A DNA stretch of 64,000 bases, from positions 439,813 to 503,812 of the forward strand of contig VZQC01000356.1 of assembly GCA_009823505.1 (NCBI GenBank), in the 5' to 3' direction. Below, in pieces: positions 36,943-49,001 of the stretch. The first letter of the stretch is position 1; every line of letters starts with the position of its first letter. A model generated the notes under the pieces. It ran no database searches. It saw only the letters and a list, made by a program, of their open reading frames with translations, and was not told the origin of the DNA. Position numbers and translations under genes: made by a program. The stretch comes from Rhizomys pruinosus. Taxonomy: Eukaryota > Chordata > Mammalia > Rodentia > Spalacidae.

Positions 36943-37584
36943 AGAATTCCTTCCCAGTCCAGAAGGCTAGTTAAGTTAAATCAGAGAATCTGGCCTTCAG
37001 TGGTCTCAAAAGAATGCAGATAATTCCAAATCAAGCAAGTTACTCACACACAATCCCTTTTGAAAGCAGACACAAACCAATTAGGCTTTTAATTTTAATG
37101 CATTTTTAATATCAATTTTTAAAGTGTGCTTGTGTATACCTAGTCTGGTATGCCAAAATGAATGATTCTGTGTACTTTAAATGATATGAAACTTGAAGAG
37201 TGCGCAACTTGACAGAACCAGGCATGAGACAATTTATAATTACTGATTTACAAACACTCATAAAAACTTAGACGCATACTTAGACACACAGAAGAACCTT
37301 ACCTAAGTACAAGACATAGTTAGAAAAGAGAGGAAATGCTGTGTGCATGGAGCCGAATGCCCTGTCGTGGTCCTGGAACAAAAAATCTTAGGATCTCTTG
37401 CTCTGGATTCCAATGGAGAAATCACTGTCTGACTCTAAGTCACATAGAGAACCACACCTTTTATCTGCAGTGGAAGTTGAGTGAGTCCCTCCATCTGCCA
37501 TCTCCAGGAGCAATATGCATTCAGTTTCTCCTACCACCCTCAGACCAGAGAACTTGAGTTTAAAAAAACTAAACATGAGAGTAA

Positions 37585-38402
37585 AGACAAAAACAATTGA
37601 GTTCTTCTTACCCAAAACAGGCCAGCCAACAAGATGTCTCTAGTCCCTCTGGTGGGAAGAGCGTCCTGGGCCCCCCTCCTGGGTATATTGGTGGGGGAGA
37701 GAGTGAGTATCCCTAGCAGGGCAGGTGAAGGGATTGGGGGTTGGAGAGGAGGGGAACCTTCCTCATCCCTGGTGGAAAGTCAGGGACACAGGGCAGGCCA
37801 ACTTCTCCTGGTGTTCTTGTGGCAGGCTGATTATGCTATGCAGAACACCTTGCCATGGGCCCATTAAGACTTGCAATTTTGGCAAGGAGAGGCAATGCAA
37901 ATGGTCCTCCCAAATGAATCCAAGTATCGGGATTTCATTTTAAGGCCACAGGTCTGGAGTGTGGGACAGCCATCCATGGCTCCTGAATGTGGGAGGAATA
38001 TTATCCATGAGAGGCAAGAAATGGTAAGGGAGGAAGGGGTTGGGGGGGGGGCAGGTGCACACTCTAATGCTGGCCAAAAAGCAAAGAATGTAGAATGGAG
38101 CCTACTCAACGATCAAGGAAGGGGGTGCCTCATCTGCACCGGGAGTTGAAAACCACCCATTGGGGCCAGCCATGTAGACAATCCCCAGGCTGCTGGGGAA
38201 TTTTTGGTCTGACTGAGGAATGGGGGTGAGAGGCACAGAGTCAAAACACAGAACCTGGGAGTTAGGTGAACACTCAGAGGGCGATCTGTCGTCAGACTCT
38301 TTTGGGGGCAGGGTTAGGAGTTAAACACTGTTCGAATTCCCGCTCTCCCTTGTCATCTTCTGATTGATAGGTCTGCAACTGCTTGCGTGGTGATCTCCTG
38401 CA
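37585..38402 (-). mobile_element. ERVK-type fragment, reversed: LTR and 5' leader, copy 1
   Basis: Paralogue of 46,170-47,039. On the minus strand an LTR (38,402-38,173, TGCAG...TGTCTACA) is followed by a lysine-tRNA-like primer site, here damaged, and a leader with a splice-donor-like site. It interrupts the reversed ERVL gag relic. Many single-base losses relative to its paralogue. Confidence 0.75.
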
Positions 38403-39577
38403 AAATTCTCAGCATATGGCTATACTACACATATGGATAAACTCAGTGTGATCCAATTTATATTCCCTCCATCATTATCCCACAAACTTAAAATCCATTC
38501 CTATACATATTCATTAGGCTTCTGCCAGCACGAATTAGCAAACTCATAATTTGTTTTAGTGTGTAGTGCACCTCTTCATGGACCACACTTTATATCTCAC
38601 CTCTAGTGGCTTGCTAGCCTTGACTCTTTATAAGTCAGAGGAAACAATTGCTGGGTACTGAGGACATCAGCTCAGTCTGGGAAGGTGTATTAGTTTCCTC
38701 AGGCAAGTTGGAGAGGGCAAATTTGGAGGGTATGGGAATGCATTCTTTGCTGACAGTGTGAGATTAATTCCTTAGATGAAGTAATCCCTCAGAACCCAAG
38801 GTTCAAAGTCCTCATCATCATGGTTCTCCCACACATCTCCATCCCAAGTTTCAGGGTTCCACCCTTTCCCACATCCTCACTTTGACTGCTGACACTCTCT
38901 CTTCTGGCTGGGAAGTAAATTTGCTTTGTAAATCAGCGAAACTTATAATAAGTGTTCCAGCTTGATTTTCTGCCCCTTTAGCTCTTTGGCTCTGGAGAGA
39001 AGATCTCTTCCATGGACACTGGAACTTTCTTTTTTTCGTCTTTTCGAGACCGGGTCCCCCTCTAACCCGGCTGTCCTGGAACTCACTCTGTTAGACCAGG
39101 CTAGCCTTGAATCACAAGTTCATCTGCCTTGCCTCCAGAGTGCTATAAAAGTCATCACCAGCACGCCTGGCACACTTAGAAACTTTTAATGTTGTGATTC
39201 TGGAGCTGGTTACATTTTATATCTAAGCTCCTTATTTGCTCCATCACTTTATCCAGAATGCCAGGAGCAACCAGTCAACATCATTAATTTTCCTTTTTTT
39301 TCCAACCATTTATTATATATGAGAGTTGCTATTCCTTGCAAAGTTAGGTCAAGACTGAGATTTAGCTGAACTCCGAGAAGTGGCCTGATCAAATGGCTCT
39401 ATTTAATAATTGCTTCAAATAGTCTAAACCAAAGATTATCATTCCTCTTCAAGCTACCAGGAAAACTTCAGCAACTCTAGGCTTCTTTGGGTTGGAGATC
39501 TGGCTCCAGAAACTACCAAGCCCACTAAAGAAATTCATCCTTCAATTCTGTTTCTCCAGAACCATCCTGTTCCACAC
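38403..39577 (-). pseudogene. ERVL gag relic, reversed
   Basis: Minus-strand reading gives the ERVL leader and gag start, followed by a region matching the acidic 'WENHDDEDFEP' gag block of 50,630-50,675. A reversed B1 (39,030-39,172) and the ERVK fragment (left edge) interrupt it. It abuts a forward ERVL LTR directly. Confidence 0.85.
39030..39172 (-). mobile_element. B1 SINE, reversed
   Basis: Same insertion as 47,688-47,835, with several one-base deletions. Confidence 0.9.
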
Positions 39578-42500
39578 TGTGATGGTTAATCCTGGTGTCA
39601 ACTTGACTTGACTAAGGAACAAATAAGATAAAAAGGATCTTTGGATTGGACCACCTCAACACGTGATGGCCCACCCCAAATGTGGTGCTTTACCTTCTGC
39701 TAGCGCAGTATTAAAGGCCATGGCAGAGGGAGCTGTATTCTTCCCTGTTTGGCTTGCTTCCTCTCATCTGGTGAGTTTGTTCTTGCTGCTGTGATCAACC
39801 TTCGGATCCCAGCGTGTACTGAGACTGGCAGATCCCTGGAATCCATCTGGGCCTTCGGCACCAGATTGGGACTACTGAGACATCCAGCTTCGTGGACTGA
39901 GCAGTTCTCTGGGTTCTTCAGCCTCTCCAGTGTGGCTGGCTACTGTTGGACTCCTTGAACTCTGTCACGTGAGCAAATCAATAAATTGTATATAGCTATA
40001 TATTCGTCCTGTTGGCTTCTGTTTCTTTAGAGGACTGATTTACTACATGACTTTTGGAAACCCAGAATGGTTCTAGACAAAACAGAATGTGAATAGGATG
40101 TATTTTTTTTTGGGTTCGTTAGTCTGTGGAACCAGCTTCTCCACCCAATGAAGCTAGATGTACGAACGCCTTCTCCTGGTGTAATGAAGAGGAATGATTA
40201 ATCACTGTGTACAGGAACTATTTGCTGTATATTGAAGATAGATACATTTTGACTCACCTAACTCTCCTCTTGTGAGAAGCAAGGAATTTAGTGACTCTAT
40301 ATATAAAACGTTTGAGAAATTGTGGAAAAATAATGAAAATGATGTTGCCTGTTGCTCCTAGCATTTCTAGGTAAAGTGACAGAGGAAAATAAGGAGCTCA
40401 GTGATAAAATTGACCAGCTCCAGATTCGAAACAACAGTTTAAAATTTTCCAAGGTGTGCTGAAGAGCTCTCGCTCCAGTAGCAAAGGAAGCTAAAGCTGC
40501 AGAAAATCAGGCTGGAGCCCTTTTTATACGTTTGGCTGATTTACACCACAAATTTAATTCCCAGCCCTGAAGAGTGTCAGCAGTCAAAAGTGAGCGGACT
40601 GGTGGGGTAAGAGTGGAACCCTGAAAAACTTGGGATGGAGATGCATGGGAGAACCACGATGATGAGGACTTTGAACCCTCCGATTCTGGGGGATTTTCTT
40701 TATCTGAGGATTTAATTTCCCCACCCTCAGCCGAGAATCCACACCCTGCAATCCCTCCTCCCCACCCTTGCTGAGGAAACTAATCTCCCCATCCCAGTAG
40801 GAGCTAATGTCCATCAGGGCCCAACAACAGTTCGTTGCCTCTAGACCTATAACTAGAATCAAGGCTGAGCAAGCTCCTAAAGGTGAGTTAGAAAGTGTGG
40901 TCCACAAGGCGGTGCACCCCACTAACGAAATTAATGACTTTGTCGATTCATGCCAAAAAATACCATCCAGGGACTTAGAATGCCTTATCCACCATCTGTT
41001 ATTCCTCACCGCATCGCTTCTGACCAAGGAAATCACTTCACAGCCAAAGAAGTTCGACAGTGGGCCCATGGTCAAGGTATCCACTAGTCTTACCATATTC
41101 CCCACCACCAAGAAGCAGCTGGCTTGATAGAAAAATGGAATGGCCTCTTGAAGACACCTGTTACAGTGCCAATTAGGTAGCAATACTCTGGAGGGCTGGT
41201 TTCTCCAGCAGGCAGCATATTCTTTGAATCAGTGCCCACTAAATGGTACTGTTTCTCCTATAGCCATAATTCATGGGTCCAGGAACCAAGCGGTGGAAAT
41301 AGGAGTGATTCCACTCACTACCAACCCTAGTGATCCAGTAGGAAAAATTCTTGCTTCCTGTACCCTGTACTTTGTGTTCTGCTGGTCTAGATTTTTTGGC
41401 TCCAAAGGGGGGACTGCTTTTGCCAGGAGATACAGAAAACATTCCATTGAACTGGCTGCTTAAAGACTTCCCCCTCCAACTTGGGCTTCTACTGCCTTTA
41501 AGCTAACAGGCTAAGGAAGGAATACAGTAGTAGGAGGAGTGATTGATTCAGAATACCAGGGGGAAATTAGACTATTTTTCCACAATGGTGGCACAGGGAA
41601 GTTTATGTCTGGAAGGTAGGAGATTCTGTAGGGTGCCTTTGTTGCTACCATGTCCTATGATTAGGTCAATGGGAAACCTCAAAAACCCAAACAGAAGGAC
41701 ACTAAATGGTCCAGACCCGTCAGGGATGAAGGTATGGGTCATCTCCTGCATGTGGAAAAGAGCCAGACACTGCCGATGGTGTGCTATAGTGATGGTGGAG
41801 GAAATGCAGAATGGGTAGTAGAAGGTGGTAGTCATAAATATCAGGTGAGGCTATGGGACCAGTTGCATAAACATGTGATTATAATAGATATTAACTTTTG
41901 TCCTATTTGGATAAGAATGTGCTTGTTCATATATATACGTATTATTACAGAAGCTTACTTGGTTGTTCCCTTTGACATGTGAACTGAGATATGTGTTAAG
42001 TGTTGTCATATTTAGGTTATTAGATACTGAAGGACTAAGTTCTTCTCAAGGACATTACCACCTACTCTAAGATATAATGCTTTGCTATTGCACATGAGAT
42101 ACTTATAACATGTTAGGTGGAATTATGACCCTGCCATCGTTTGCAATTGACATTTAAGCAGAGGCTATTTATTGGGTGTCAAGTTGACAAGGGGTGGACT
42201 TGTGATGGTTAATCCTGGGTGTCAACTTGACTGGACTAAGGAACAAATAAGAGAAAAAGGGTCTTCTGATTGGACCACCTCAACCCGGATGGCCCACCCC
42301 AAATATGGGTGTTACCTTCTGCCAGCAGGCAGTATTTAAGGCCACAGCAGTGGGAGCTGGTCACTTTTATTCTCCTGCGGCTTGCTTCTCTCATCTGGTG
42401 AGTTTTTCTTGCTGCTGTGATCAACCTTTCAGATCCCAGCATGTACTGAGACCGGCAGATCTCCTGGAATCCATTCGGGCCTTCAGCACTAGACTAGGAC

Positions 42501-42663
42501 TACTGAGATATCCAGCCTTGGGGACTGAGCAGTTTCCTGGATTCCCTGCCTCTCCAGTTCGGCGCTACTGTTGAGCTCCATAACGTGAGCAAATCAATAA
42601 ATTGTATATAGTTATATATTCGTCCTGTTGCTTCTGTTTCTTTAGAGAACTCTGAATAATACA
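39578..42663 (+). mobile_element. ERVL provirus copy 2, internally deleted, both LTRs
   Basis: 5' LTR 39,578 to about 40,047; 3' LTR 42,201-42,663 preceded by a purine tract (acaaggggtggact). The internal part keeps the gag start (40,090-40,960) and then jumps to the integrase/dUTPase part at 40,965; the junction corresponds to joining 50,945 to 54,395 of copy 3. So most of gag, the protease, RT, RNase H and the integrase N-terminus are gone. The remaining frames carry many shifts. It could only have moved by using proteins made elsewhere, if it moved at all in this form. Confidence 0.88.
40985..41830 (+). pseudogene. ERVL integrase end and dUTPase relic (copy 2)
   Basis: Aligns with 54,415-55,260: 'SDQG'-type integrase motif region near 41,020, the join to dUTPase, then the dUTPase region at 41,380-41,660. 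Frame breaks throughout. Confidence 0.8.
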
Positions 42664-43186
42664 CCCACTCTACATATCTCCTCTCCCACCATTTTTTCTC
42701 CACCCCTCCTGCCAAGCAAATATAAGCGGCCACCTGATGCAATAAAGTGAGTCCTTGCTTTAACTAGACTCCCGACCCCAGTGTGGTTCTTTCTGGGTCA
42801 TCAACACTTGCCATTCCACTCAGCCCAGAGCAGAGACAGGCTCTCCTGACTCTCCCCTCCTTCTCACCCGCTGGAGGAGCCCGCATAGCAAGACCTGATT
42901 TTGTCTTCATGTGGATGGAACTGGTGGATGAAGAGCTGAAAGAAGCAAGTGGCCCCCAGCCTCCCCCCCTCAAAAAAAAAAAACCCGAGAGACCCCTGAG
43001 GACCAGATACTCAACTGACCTCAATAAAACAAAACCTTTGTTAATCTGGGCAATCTGTATGGTCTTAAGCATCCAGAAGGAAAGTACAACCAGAAATAAA
43101 CAATCAATAAGACCAGAGAAACTGTAATGCAGACACAAAACTTGAGATCTTAATAAAAAGACAAAAAGAAAAAGAAAAAAAAAGAG
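42664..43186 (+). other. Unidentified LTR-like or retroposed sequence
   Basis: Contains a TATA-like 'atataagcgg' (42,720) and AATAAA (42,741) about 20 bases apart, then a stretch ending 'ggtcatcaaca', as in some LTR 3' ends. A 114-codon frame (42,783-43,127) overlaps the next part. The segment ends 'cttaataaaaagac' followed by A-rich sequence, like a retroposed RNA. I cannot identify it. Confidence 0.35.
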
Positions 43187-44172
43187 GGTACCATTGTTTG
43201 GCCTGTCTTCAATTCTTACAGGCAAGCACATATGCTCTGTGGATGCCACCATTTTTGGCACTCTTCAAAGACATGATAGAGTTTTTTGTTGTTGTTGTTG
43301 TTTTGTTTTTTTATTTTAGGCTTCCAATGTGGAGTGAGGACTGCTGAGATACCCAGCTTGTGAACTAAGCAGCTAATGGTAATCCAGCCTCCTCAGAATA
43401 TGGACTGCCATTGTTGGATTACATCAGCAGTATCATAGAGGCAAATGCAGGGGGATCAAGACAGGACTCGTGCTTACTGGACTTCCTTTGGGGGCACAAT
43501 ATTTAAAGAATTAGCACGTCAGTAAGGGTTTCCTTCTGCATAAGGTTTTCATAGTGTAATGTCTTAATCATAGTCTATCATCAAATATTTTAAGAGTATC
43601 TTTAATGTTTAGATAGTATATTAGCAGCATGCAATAATTACCTCATAAGTTCTCAAGCAGAGGCAGTCTATTGCAAGGAACTTCTTTGCTGCCAGTTATA
43701 AACTGTTTAAAGTTAGAAAATTGAATGGCAACACTGAGTACTGTAGAAATGCAGTTTGCTGAGCAATACTTGAGTTGTTGCAATATTAGATTATCCATTT
43801 GGTTGTTACAAAATTCCTTAACTGTAATTGATAGTTGTTGCCATAGTAGTATACTGCCTGTTTTTCTACCTCTAGTAATGGGCTTTATGTGCTAGATTTC
43901 AAAATTCTTGAGCCTGGGCAAGTGCATAAGCCCTTTTAAAAAGAAACATGGTTTGCTTGCACAAAACTGATCAGATTTGAGAGACCGTGAATGCCCTCAA
44001 AGTGGGTTTTGTGGGTGTGAAATAAATGGCGAGAATTTGAATTGTTCCCTTATTATACTATTGAAATTAAGTCTACTTAATTTATGAAATCATGTTCATG
44101 CCCTGATTTTATATACTTGTATCTATCAATAAACATTGTGATACTTTAAAAAGTAAAAATAAAAATAAAAAA
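43187..44172 (+). pseudogene. Probable processed retrocopy of an mRNA 3' UTR
   Basis: About 0.9 kb of non-repetitive sequence with UTR-like composition ends in a poly(A) signal (caataaacattg, 44,128), then within 20 bases an A-rich tail (to 44,172). No coding frame, so a 5'-truncated retrocopy is likely. Parent gene not recognised and no target duplication found. 44,173-44,694 after it shows nothing recognisable. Confidence 0.45.
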
Positions 44173-44694
44173 GATATCTCATCTAATCAATGTAAGGAAT
44201 TACAGAATGACAGGAAGTTGTGTGAACAAGCTACATCCTCCACATGTTGACATTTTGTGACCTAACTCACCTCTGTGATGAATAATGAAATCAGACACAG
44301 AATAAATAAGCAAGGGCATGAGCCACATGAGAAAGCAATTATCCGTGAAAAAATATTAGCATGATACACATCAACTCGATATGATATAGGAAGTCACAAT
44401 TTCCCAATGTCATATCTCATTCTCTGAGATGGAGGATATCATAGGCCGAAAAATAAGTCATAAATATTACACAAGATCAATGATTTATCATCGAATTTCT
44501 ATCCAAATCAGAATGTAGACATCAAAGACAGAGGGAAAACAGATGAATCCACAGGTGGCTTAGGGAAAGAGGTACAGAATTCTCACATTCTTATTTTCAA
44601 GTGTATAAGTGATTATTAAAGGAATCTTACTATCATTTTCACAGAAATACACAAATAATCATAAACAGTAAAAAATCACAAGGAACCAGGACAT

Positions 44695-46142
44695 TATATC
44701 CCAGTTAGAAGTTATAGACAAGAAATCTTCAAAAGAGTCAATGTTAGACAAATCTTAAGCTGTTTTCCTTCTTTAATGAAAAGATTAATTTCAGACAAAT
44801 TGATTACTATTCCTCCTAGGTACCTGTACTATTTCACTGACCAAGGTTACTTTTGGTAGGATGACTGTTTCAGAAAACAAATCTTACCACTCCACAAACC
44901 TGTAAGAGCTTTCTATTTTCTGGTATCTTCTTCAATTTCTTTCTTCATTCTCTTAAACTTTTTATTATACATGTCTTCTCTTTGTTGGTGAGATTTATTC
45001 AGGTTTATTATGGTTTGTGAGGCTATCATGACTGAGATTTTTTCTTTTGGTCTTTTCGAGACAGGGTCCCCCTGTAGCCCCAGCTGGCTGAGAACTCACT
45101 CTGTAGACCAGGCTGACCTTGAACTCACAAAGATCCACCTGCCTCTGCCTCTCAAGTGCTAGGATCAAAGGCATGCACCACCATGCCCAACATGACTGAG
45201 ATTTCTTAACCTGGTTTATTTCTCTGTATGTTAGCTGTTGGTATATATAAGTGTTTGCATTTATGTATATTAATTTTTGGTCCAGTTACCTTGCTGAATA
45301 CTTTTATCCATTCTGATCATTTTATGGAAGAGGCTTTAATCTCTTACATGTATAGAATCACTCATAGCATTTACAATTAAAGAGAGATTCTGACTTCTTC
45401 CTTTTCAAGTGTCCTTTCTTTATCACCTTCTCTTCTATTACTGGTGTAGCTAAAACTTCAATTATTATTGTTATTAATATTAATGTTATTATTTTATTTA
45501 TTATTATTTAATGTGTCTGAGTGTACTGTCTGCATGTAGGTTGGTGCACCCATGTTGTGCAATGCGCAGAGGTCAGAAGAGGGCATCAGATTCCCCTGGA
45601 ACTAGAGTTAAAGACAGTTCTTGGCCATCATGTGGGTGCTGGGAATTGAACCAGGATCCTCTGCAAGAGGAATAGTTGCTCTTAACCACTTAGCCATCTC
45701 TCCAGCCATAATAATAATAATAATAATAAATAATAAAATTATAATTATTAGTTTGGGTCTTTTGGAGACAGGGTCTCCCTGTAGTCTCAGCTGGCCTGGA
45801 GCTCACTAGGTAGACCAGCCTGGCTTTGAACTCAGAGAGATCCACCTGCCTCTTCCTCCCAAGTGCTGTGATTAAAGGCTTGTACCACCATGCCTGGCCA
45901 ATACTTTGAATATTGAGAATAATAATGTCTATGTTCTTCAGCATGGATGGCATCTAATATTTTGTTGTCCTGTCTTTGTCTGGCTTTGCCATTAGTGTAC
46001 TATGGGCTTTATGAAATGAATTTGGGGGACATGGTGTGGTGGTATAGGCCTTTAATCCTAGCACTCAGGAGGCAGAGGCAGGTGGTTTTCTGTGAGTTCA
46101 AGGCCAGCCTCGATTACAGAGTGAGTGTCACAGCATCTGAGG
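44695..46142. repeat. Duplicated segment D2, copy 2
   Basis: Counterpart of 24,200-25,690, with the same B1 (45,050-45,197 minus), B2 (45,510-45,709 minus), B1 (45,755-45,902 minus) and truncated B1 (46,022-46,142 plus). It ends mid-B1 and joins segment D3. Confidence 0.93.
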
Positions 46143-46169
46143 TTTAACAGTTTAAACAGAGTTTAAACA

Positions 46170-47039
46170 GAAGCAAAATAAAAGTAAAAGGAAAAAAATG
46201 AGTTCTTTCTTACCCAAAACACACGGCCAGCCAAACAAGATGTCTCTAGTCCATCTGGTGGGAGAGAGCGTCCTGGGCCCCCCTCCTAGGGTATATTTGT
46301 GGGGAGAGAGTGAGTATCCCTAGCAGGGGCAGGTGAAGGGAGGTTGGGGAGGGTTGAGATGGAGGGGAACCTTCCTCCTCCTGGTGAAAGTCAGGGACAC
46401 AGGGCAGGACCAACTTCTCCTTGGTGTTCTTGTGGCAGGCTGAGTTATGCTCATGCAGAACATCCTTTGCCGAGGCACCATTAAGACTTGCAATTTTGGC
46501 AAGGAGAGGCAATGCAAATGGTCTTCTCCCAAATGAATCCAAGTACAGGGATTTCATTTTAAGGCCACAGATCTGGAGGAGTGGGGCAACCGTCAATGGC
46601 TCCTGAATGTGAGGAGGAATATTATCCATGAGGGCAAGAAATGGTAAGGGAGGAAGAGGGGTCTGGGAGGGGGGGCAGGTGCACACTCTAATGCTTGCCA
46701 AAAAAGCAAAGAATGTAGAATGGAGCCTACTCACCGATCAAGGAAGGGGGTGCCTCATCTGCACCAGGGAGTTGAAAAACCACCATTGGGCGCCAGATGT
46801 AGACAATCCCCCAGGCCGGCTGGGGAATTTTTGCGTCTGACTGGAGGAATGGAGGTGAGAGGCACAGAGTCAAAACACAGACCCTGGGAGTTAGGTGAAC
46901 ACCCTCAGAGGGCGATCTGTCTCAGACTCGTTTATTGGGGGCAGGGTTAGGAGTTAAACACTGTTCGAATTCCCGCTCTCCTCTTGTCATCTTCTGATTG
47001 GACTAGGTCTGCAATGCTGCTTGTGTGATCTCTCCTGCA
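46170..47039 (-). mobile_element. ERVK-type fragment, reversed: LTR, Lys primer site, leader, copy 2
   Basis: On the minus strand: LTR 47,039-46,798 (TGCAGGAGAG ... GTCTACA) with AATAAA-type signal, then TCTGGCGCCCAA at 46,797-46,786, a match to the lysine-tRNA primer site typical of ERVK/IAP elements. A leader with a donor-like atcggtgagtagg follows at about 46,739. A 162-codon frame (46,734-46,246) has no recognised motif. The internal part is cut at about 46,170. Confidence 0.85.
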
Positions 47040-48228
47040 AAATTCTCAGCATACTGGCTATACTACACATATGGATAAACTCAGTGTGATCCAATTTTAT
47101 ATTCCCTCCATCATTATCCCACAAACTTAAAATCCATTCCTATACATATTCATTAGGCTTCTGCCAGCACGAATTAGCAAACTCACTAATTTCTTTAGTG
47201 GTGTAGTGCACCTCTTCATGGACCACACTTTATATCTCTCACCTCTAGTGGCTTGCTTAGCCTTGACTCTTTTTATAAGTCCAGAGGCAACAATTGCTGG
47301 GTACTGAGGGACATCAGCTCAGTCTGGGAAGGTGTGATTAGTTTCCTCAGGCAAGATTGGAGAGGGCAAATTTGGAGGGTATGGGAATGCATTCTTTGCT
47401 GACAGTGTGAGATTAATTCCTTAGATGAAGTACATCCCTCAGAACCCAAGGGTTCAAAGTCCTCATCATCATGGTTCTCCCACACATCTCCATCCCAAGT
47501 TTCAGGGTTCCACCCTTTCCCCACCCCTCACTTTGACTGCTGACACTCTTCTTGGCTGGGAAGTAAATTTGCTTTGTAAATCAGCGAAACTTATAATAAG
47601 TGTTCCAGCTTGATTTTCTGCCCCTTTAGCTCTTTGGCTTCTGGAGAGAAGACTATTCCATGGCACACTTGGAAACTTTCTTTTTTTCTCGTCTTTTTCG
47701 AGACCGGGTCCCCCTCTAACCCTGGCTGTCCTGGAACTCACTCTGTAGACCAGTCTAGCCTTGAATTCACAAAGTTTCATCTGCCTTGACCTCCAGAGTG
47801 CTATAATTAAAGTCATACACCAGCACGCCTGGCACACTTAGAAACTTTTAATATGTTGATGTGATTCTGGAGCTGGTACATTTTATATCTAAGCTCCTTA
47901 TGTTCCTCCATCACTTTATCCAGAAGTGCCAGGAGCAACCAGTCAACATCATTATTTTCCTTATTTTTCCACCATTTTATATAGAGAGTTGCTAAATTCC
48001 TTGCTCTTCACAAGAGGTCAGTGAGTTAGGGAACTCAAATGGCTCTATCTTAATAATTGCTTCAAATAGTCTAAACCAAAGATTATCATTCCTCTTCAAG
48101 CTACCAGGAAAGACTTCAGCAACTCTAGGCTTCTTTGGGTTGGAGATCTGGCTCCAGAAACTACCAAGCCCTCTAAAGAAATTCATCCTTTCAATTCTGT
48201 TTCTCTAGAACCATTCCTGGTTCCACAC
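47040..48228 (-). pseudogene. ERVL gag relic, reversed (copy 2 of D3)
   Basis: From 48,228 downward: degraded primer site (ggaaccaggaatgg), gag start (48,186-47,992), a reversed-B1 interruption (47,688-47,835), then the acidic gag block (WDGDVWENHDDEDFEP at about 47,500-47,450) and further gag to the ERVK insertion at 47,039. Confidence 0.88.
47688..47835 (-). mobile_element. B1 SINE, reversed
   Basis: Complete reversed B1 inside the reversed ERVL gag. It is shared with 39,030-39,172, so it preceded the duplication. Confidence 0.94.
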
Positions 48229-48957
48229 TGTGATGGTTAATCCTGGGTGTCAACTTGACTTGACTAAGGAACAAATAAGATAAAAAGGATCTTTGGATTG
48301 GACCACCTCAACCTGGATGGCCCACCCGAAATGTGGGCTTTACCTTCTGCCAGCAGACAGTATTAAAGGCCATGGCAGAGGGAGCTGTTACCTTTTGTCC
48401 TGTGGCTTGCCTCTCTCATCTGGTGAGTTTGTCTTGCTGCTGTGATCAACCCTTCGGATCCCAGTGTGTACTGAGACTGGCAGATCCCCTGGAATCCATT
48501 GGGCCTTTGGCACCAGATTGGGACTACTGAGACATCCAGCCTTGTGGACTGAGCAGTTCTCTGGGTTCTCAGCCTCTCCAGTGTGGCGCAGCTACTGTTG
48601 GACTCCTTGAACTCTGTCACGTGAGCAAATCAATAAATTGTATATAGCTATATATTCGTCCTGTTGCTTCTGTTTCTTTTTTTTAATTTTTTTATTTATT
48701 TCTGTATGTGTATGGATGTATTGTCTGAATGCAAGCCTGTGCACCCATGACGTGCAATGCCGCAGAGGTCAGAAGACAGTGTCGGATTCCCCTGGAACTG
48801 GAGTTCTCCTGGAATTGCAGTTTCAGACGATTCTCAGCCGCCATGTGGGTGCTGGGGATCGAACCCGGGTCCTCTGCAAGAGCAGTCGGCGCTCTTAACC
48901 GCTAGGCCATCTCTCCAGCCCCTACTTCTGTTTCTTTAGAGAACCCTGACTAATACA
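48229..48957 (+). repeat. ERVL 5' LTR with B2 inserted near its end
   Basis: TGTGATGG start, AATAAA near 48,632, CTAATACA end. The B2 lies between the poly(A) region and the LTR end. Confidence 0.94.
48679..48924 (-). mobile_element. B2 SINE, reversed, inside the ERVL LTR
   Basis: Duplication 'cttctgtttctt' at 48,667-48,678 and 48,925-48,936, itself LTR sequence. Confidence 0.97.
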
Positions 48958-48962
48958 GGTTT

Positions 48963-48977
48963 TGGTACCAGGAGTGG
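48963..48977 (+). other. ERVL primer-binding site (leucine tRNA-like)
   Basis: tggtaccaggagtgg lies 5 bases after the LTR end and matches the leucine tRNA 3' end except at two bases; identical to the site at 17,642. Confidence 0.85.
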
Positions 48978-49001
48978 TTATAGAGAAACAGAATTGAAAG
49001 G

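Larger units (their letters stand above)
37585..40590. repeat. Duplicated segment D3, copy 1
   Basis: Collinear with 46,170-49,345: ERVK fragment, reversed ERVL gag with reversed B1, forward ERVL LTR, forward gag start. This copy has an unusual excess of one-base deletions compared with the other. Confidence 0.9.

Noticed and set aside
40584..41183. 199-codon minus-strand frame
   Set aside because: Antisense of the ERVL copy 2 gag/integrase relic; no independent support.
42664..42830. Second partner LTR of ERVL copy 2 or a clear ERVK LTR
   Set aside because: TATA and AATAAA spacing is suggestive, but start, end and primer site could not be fixed.
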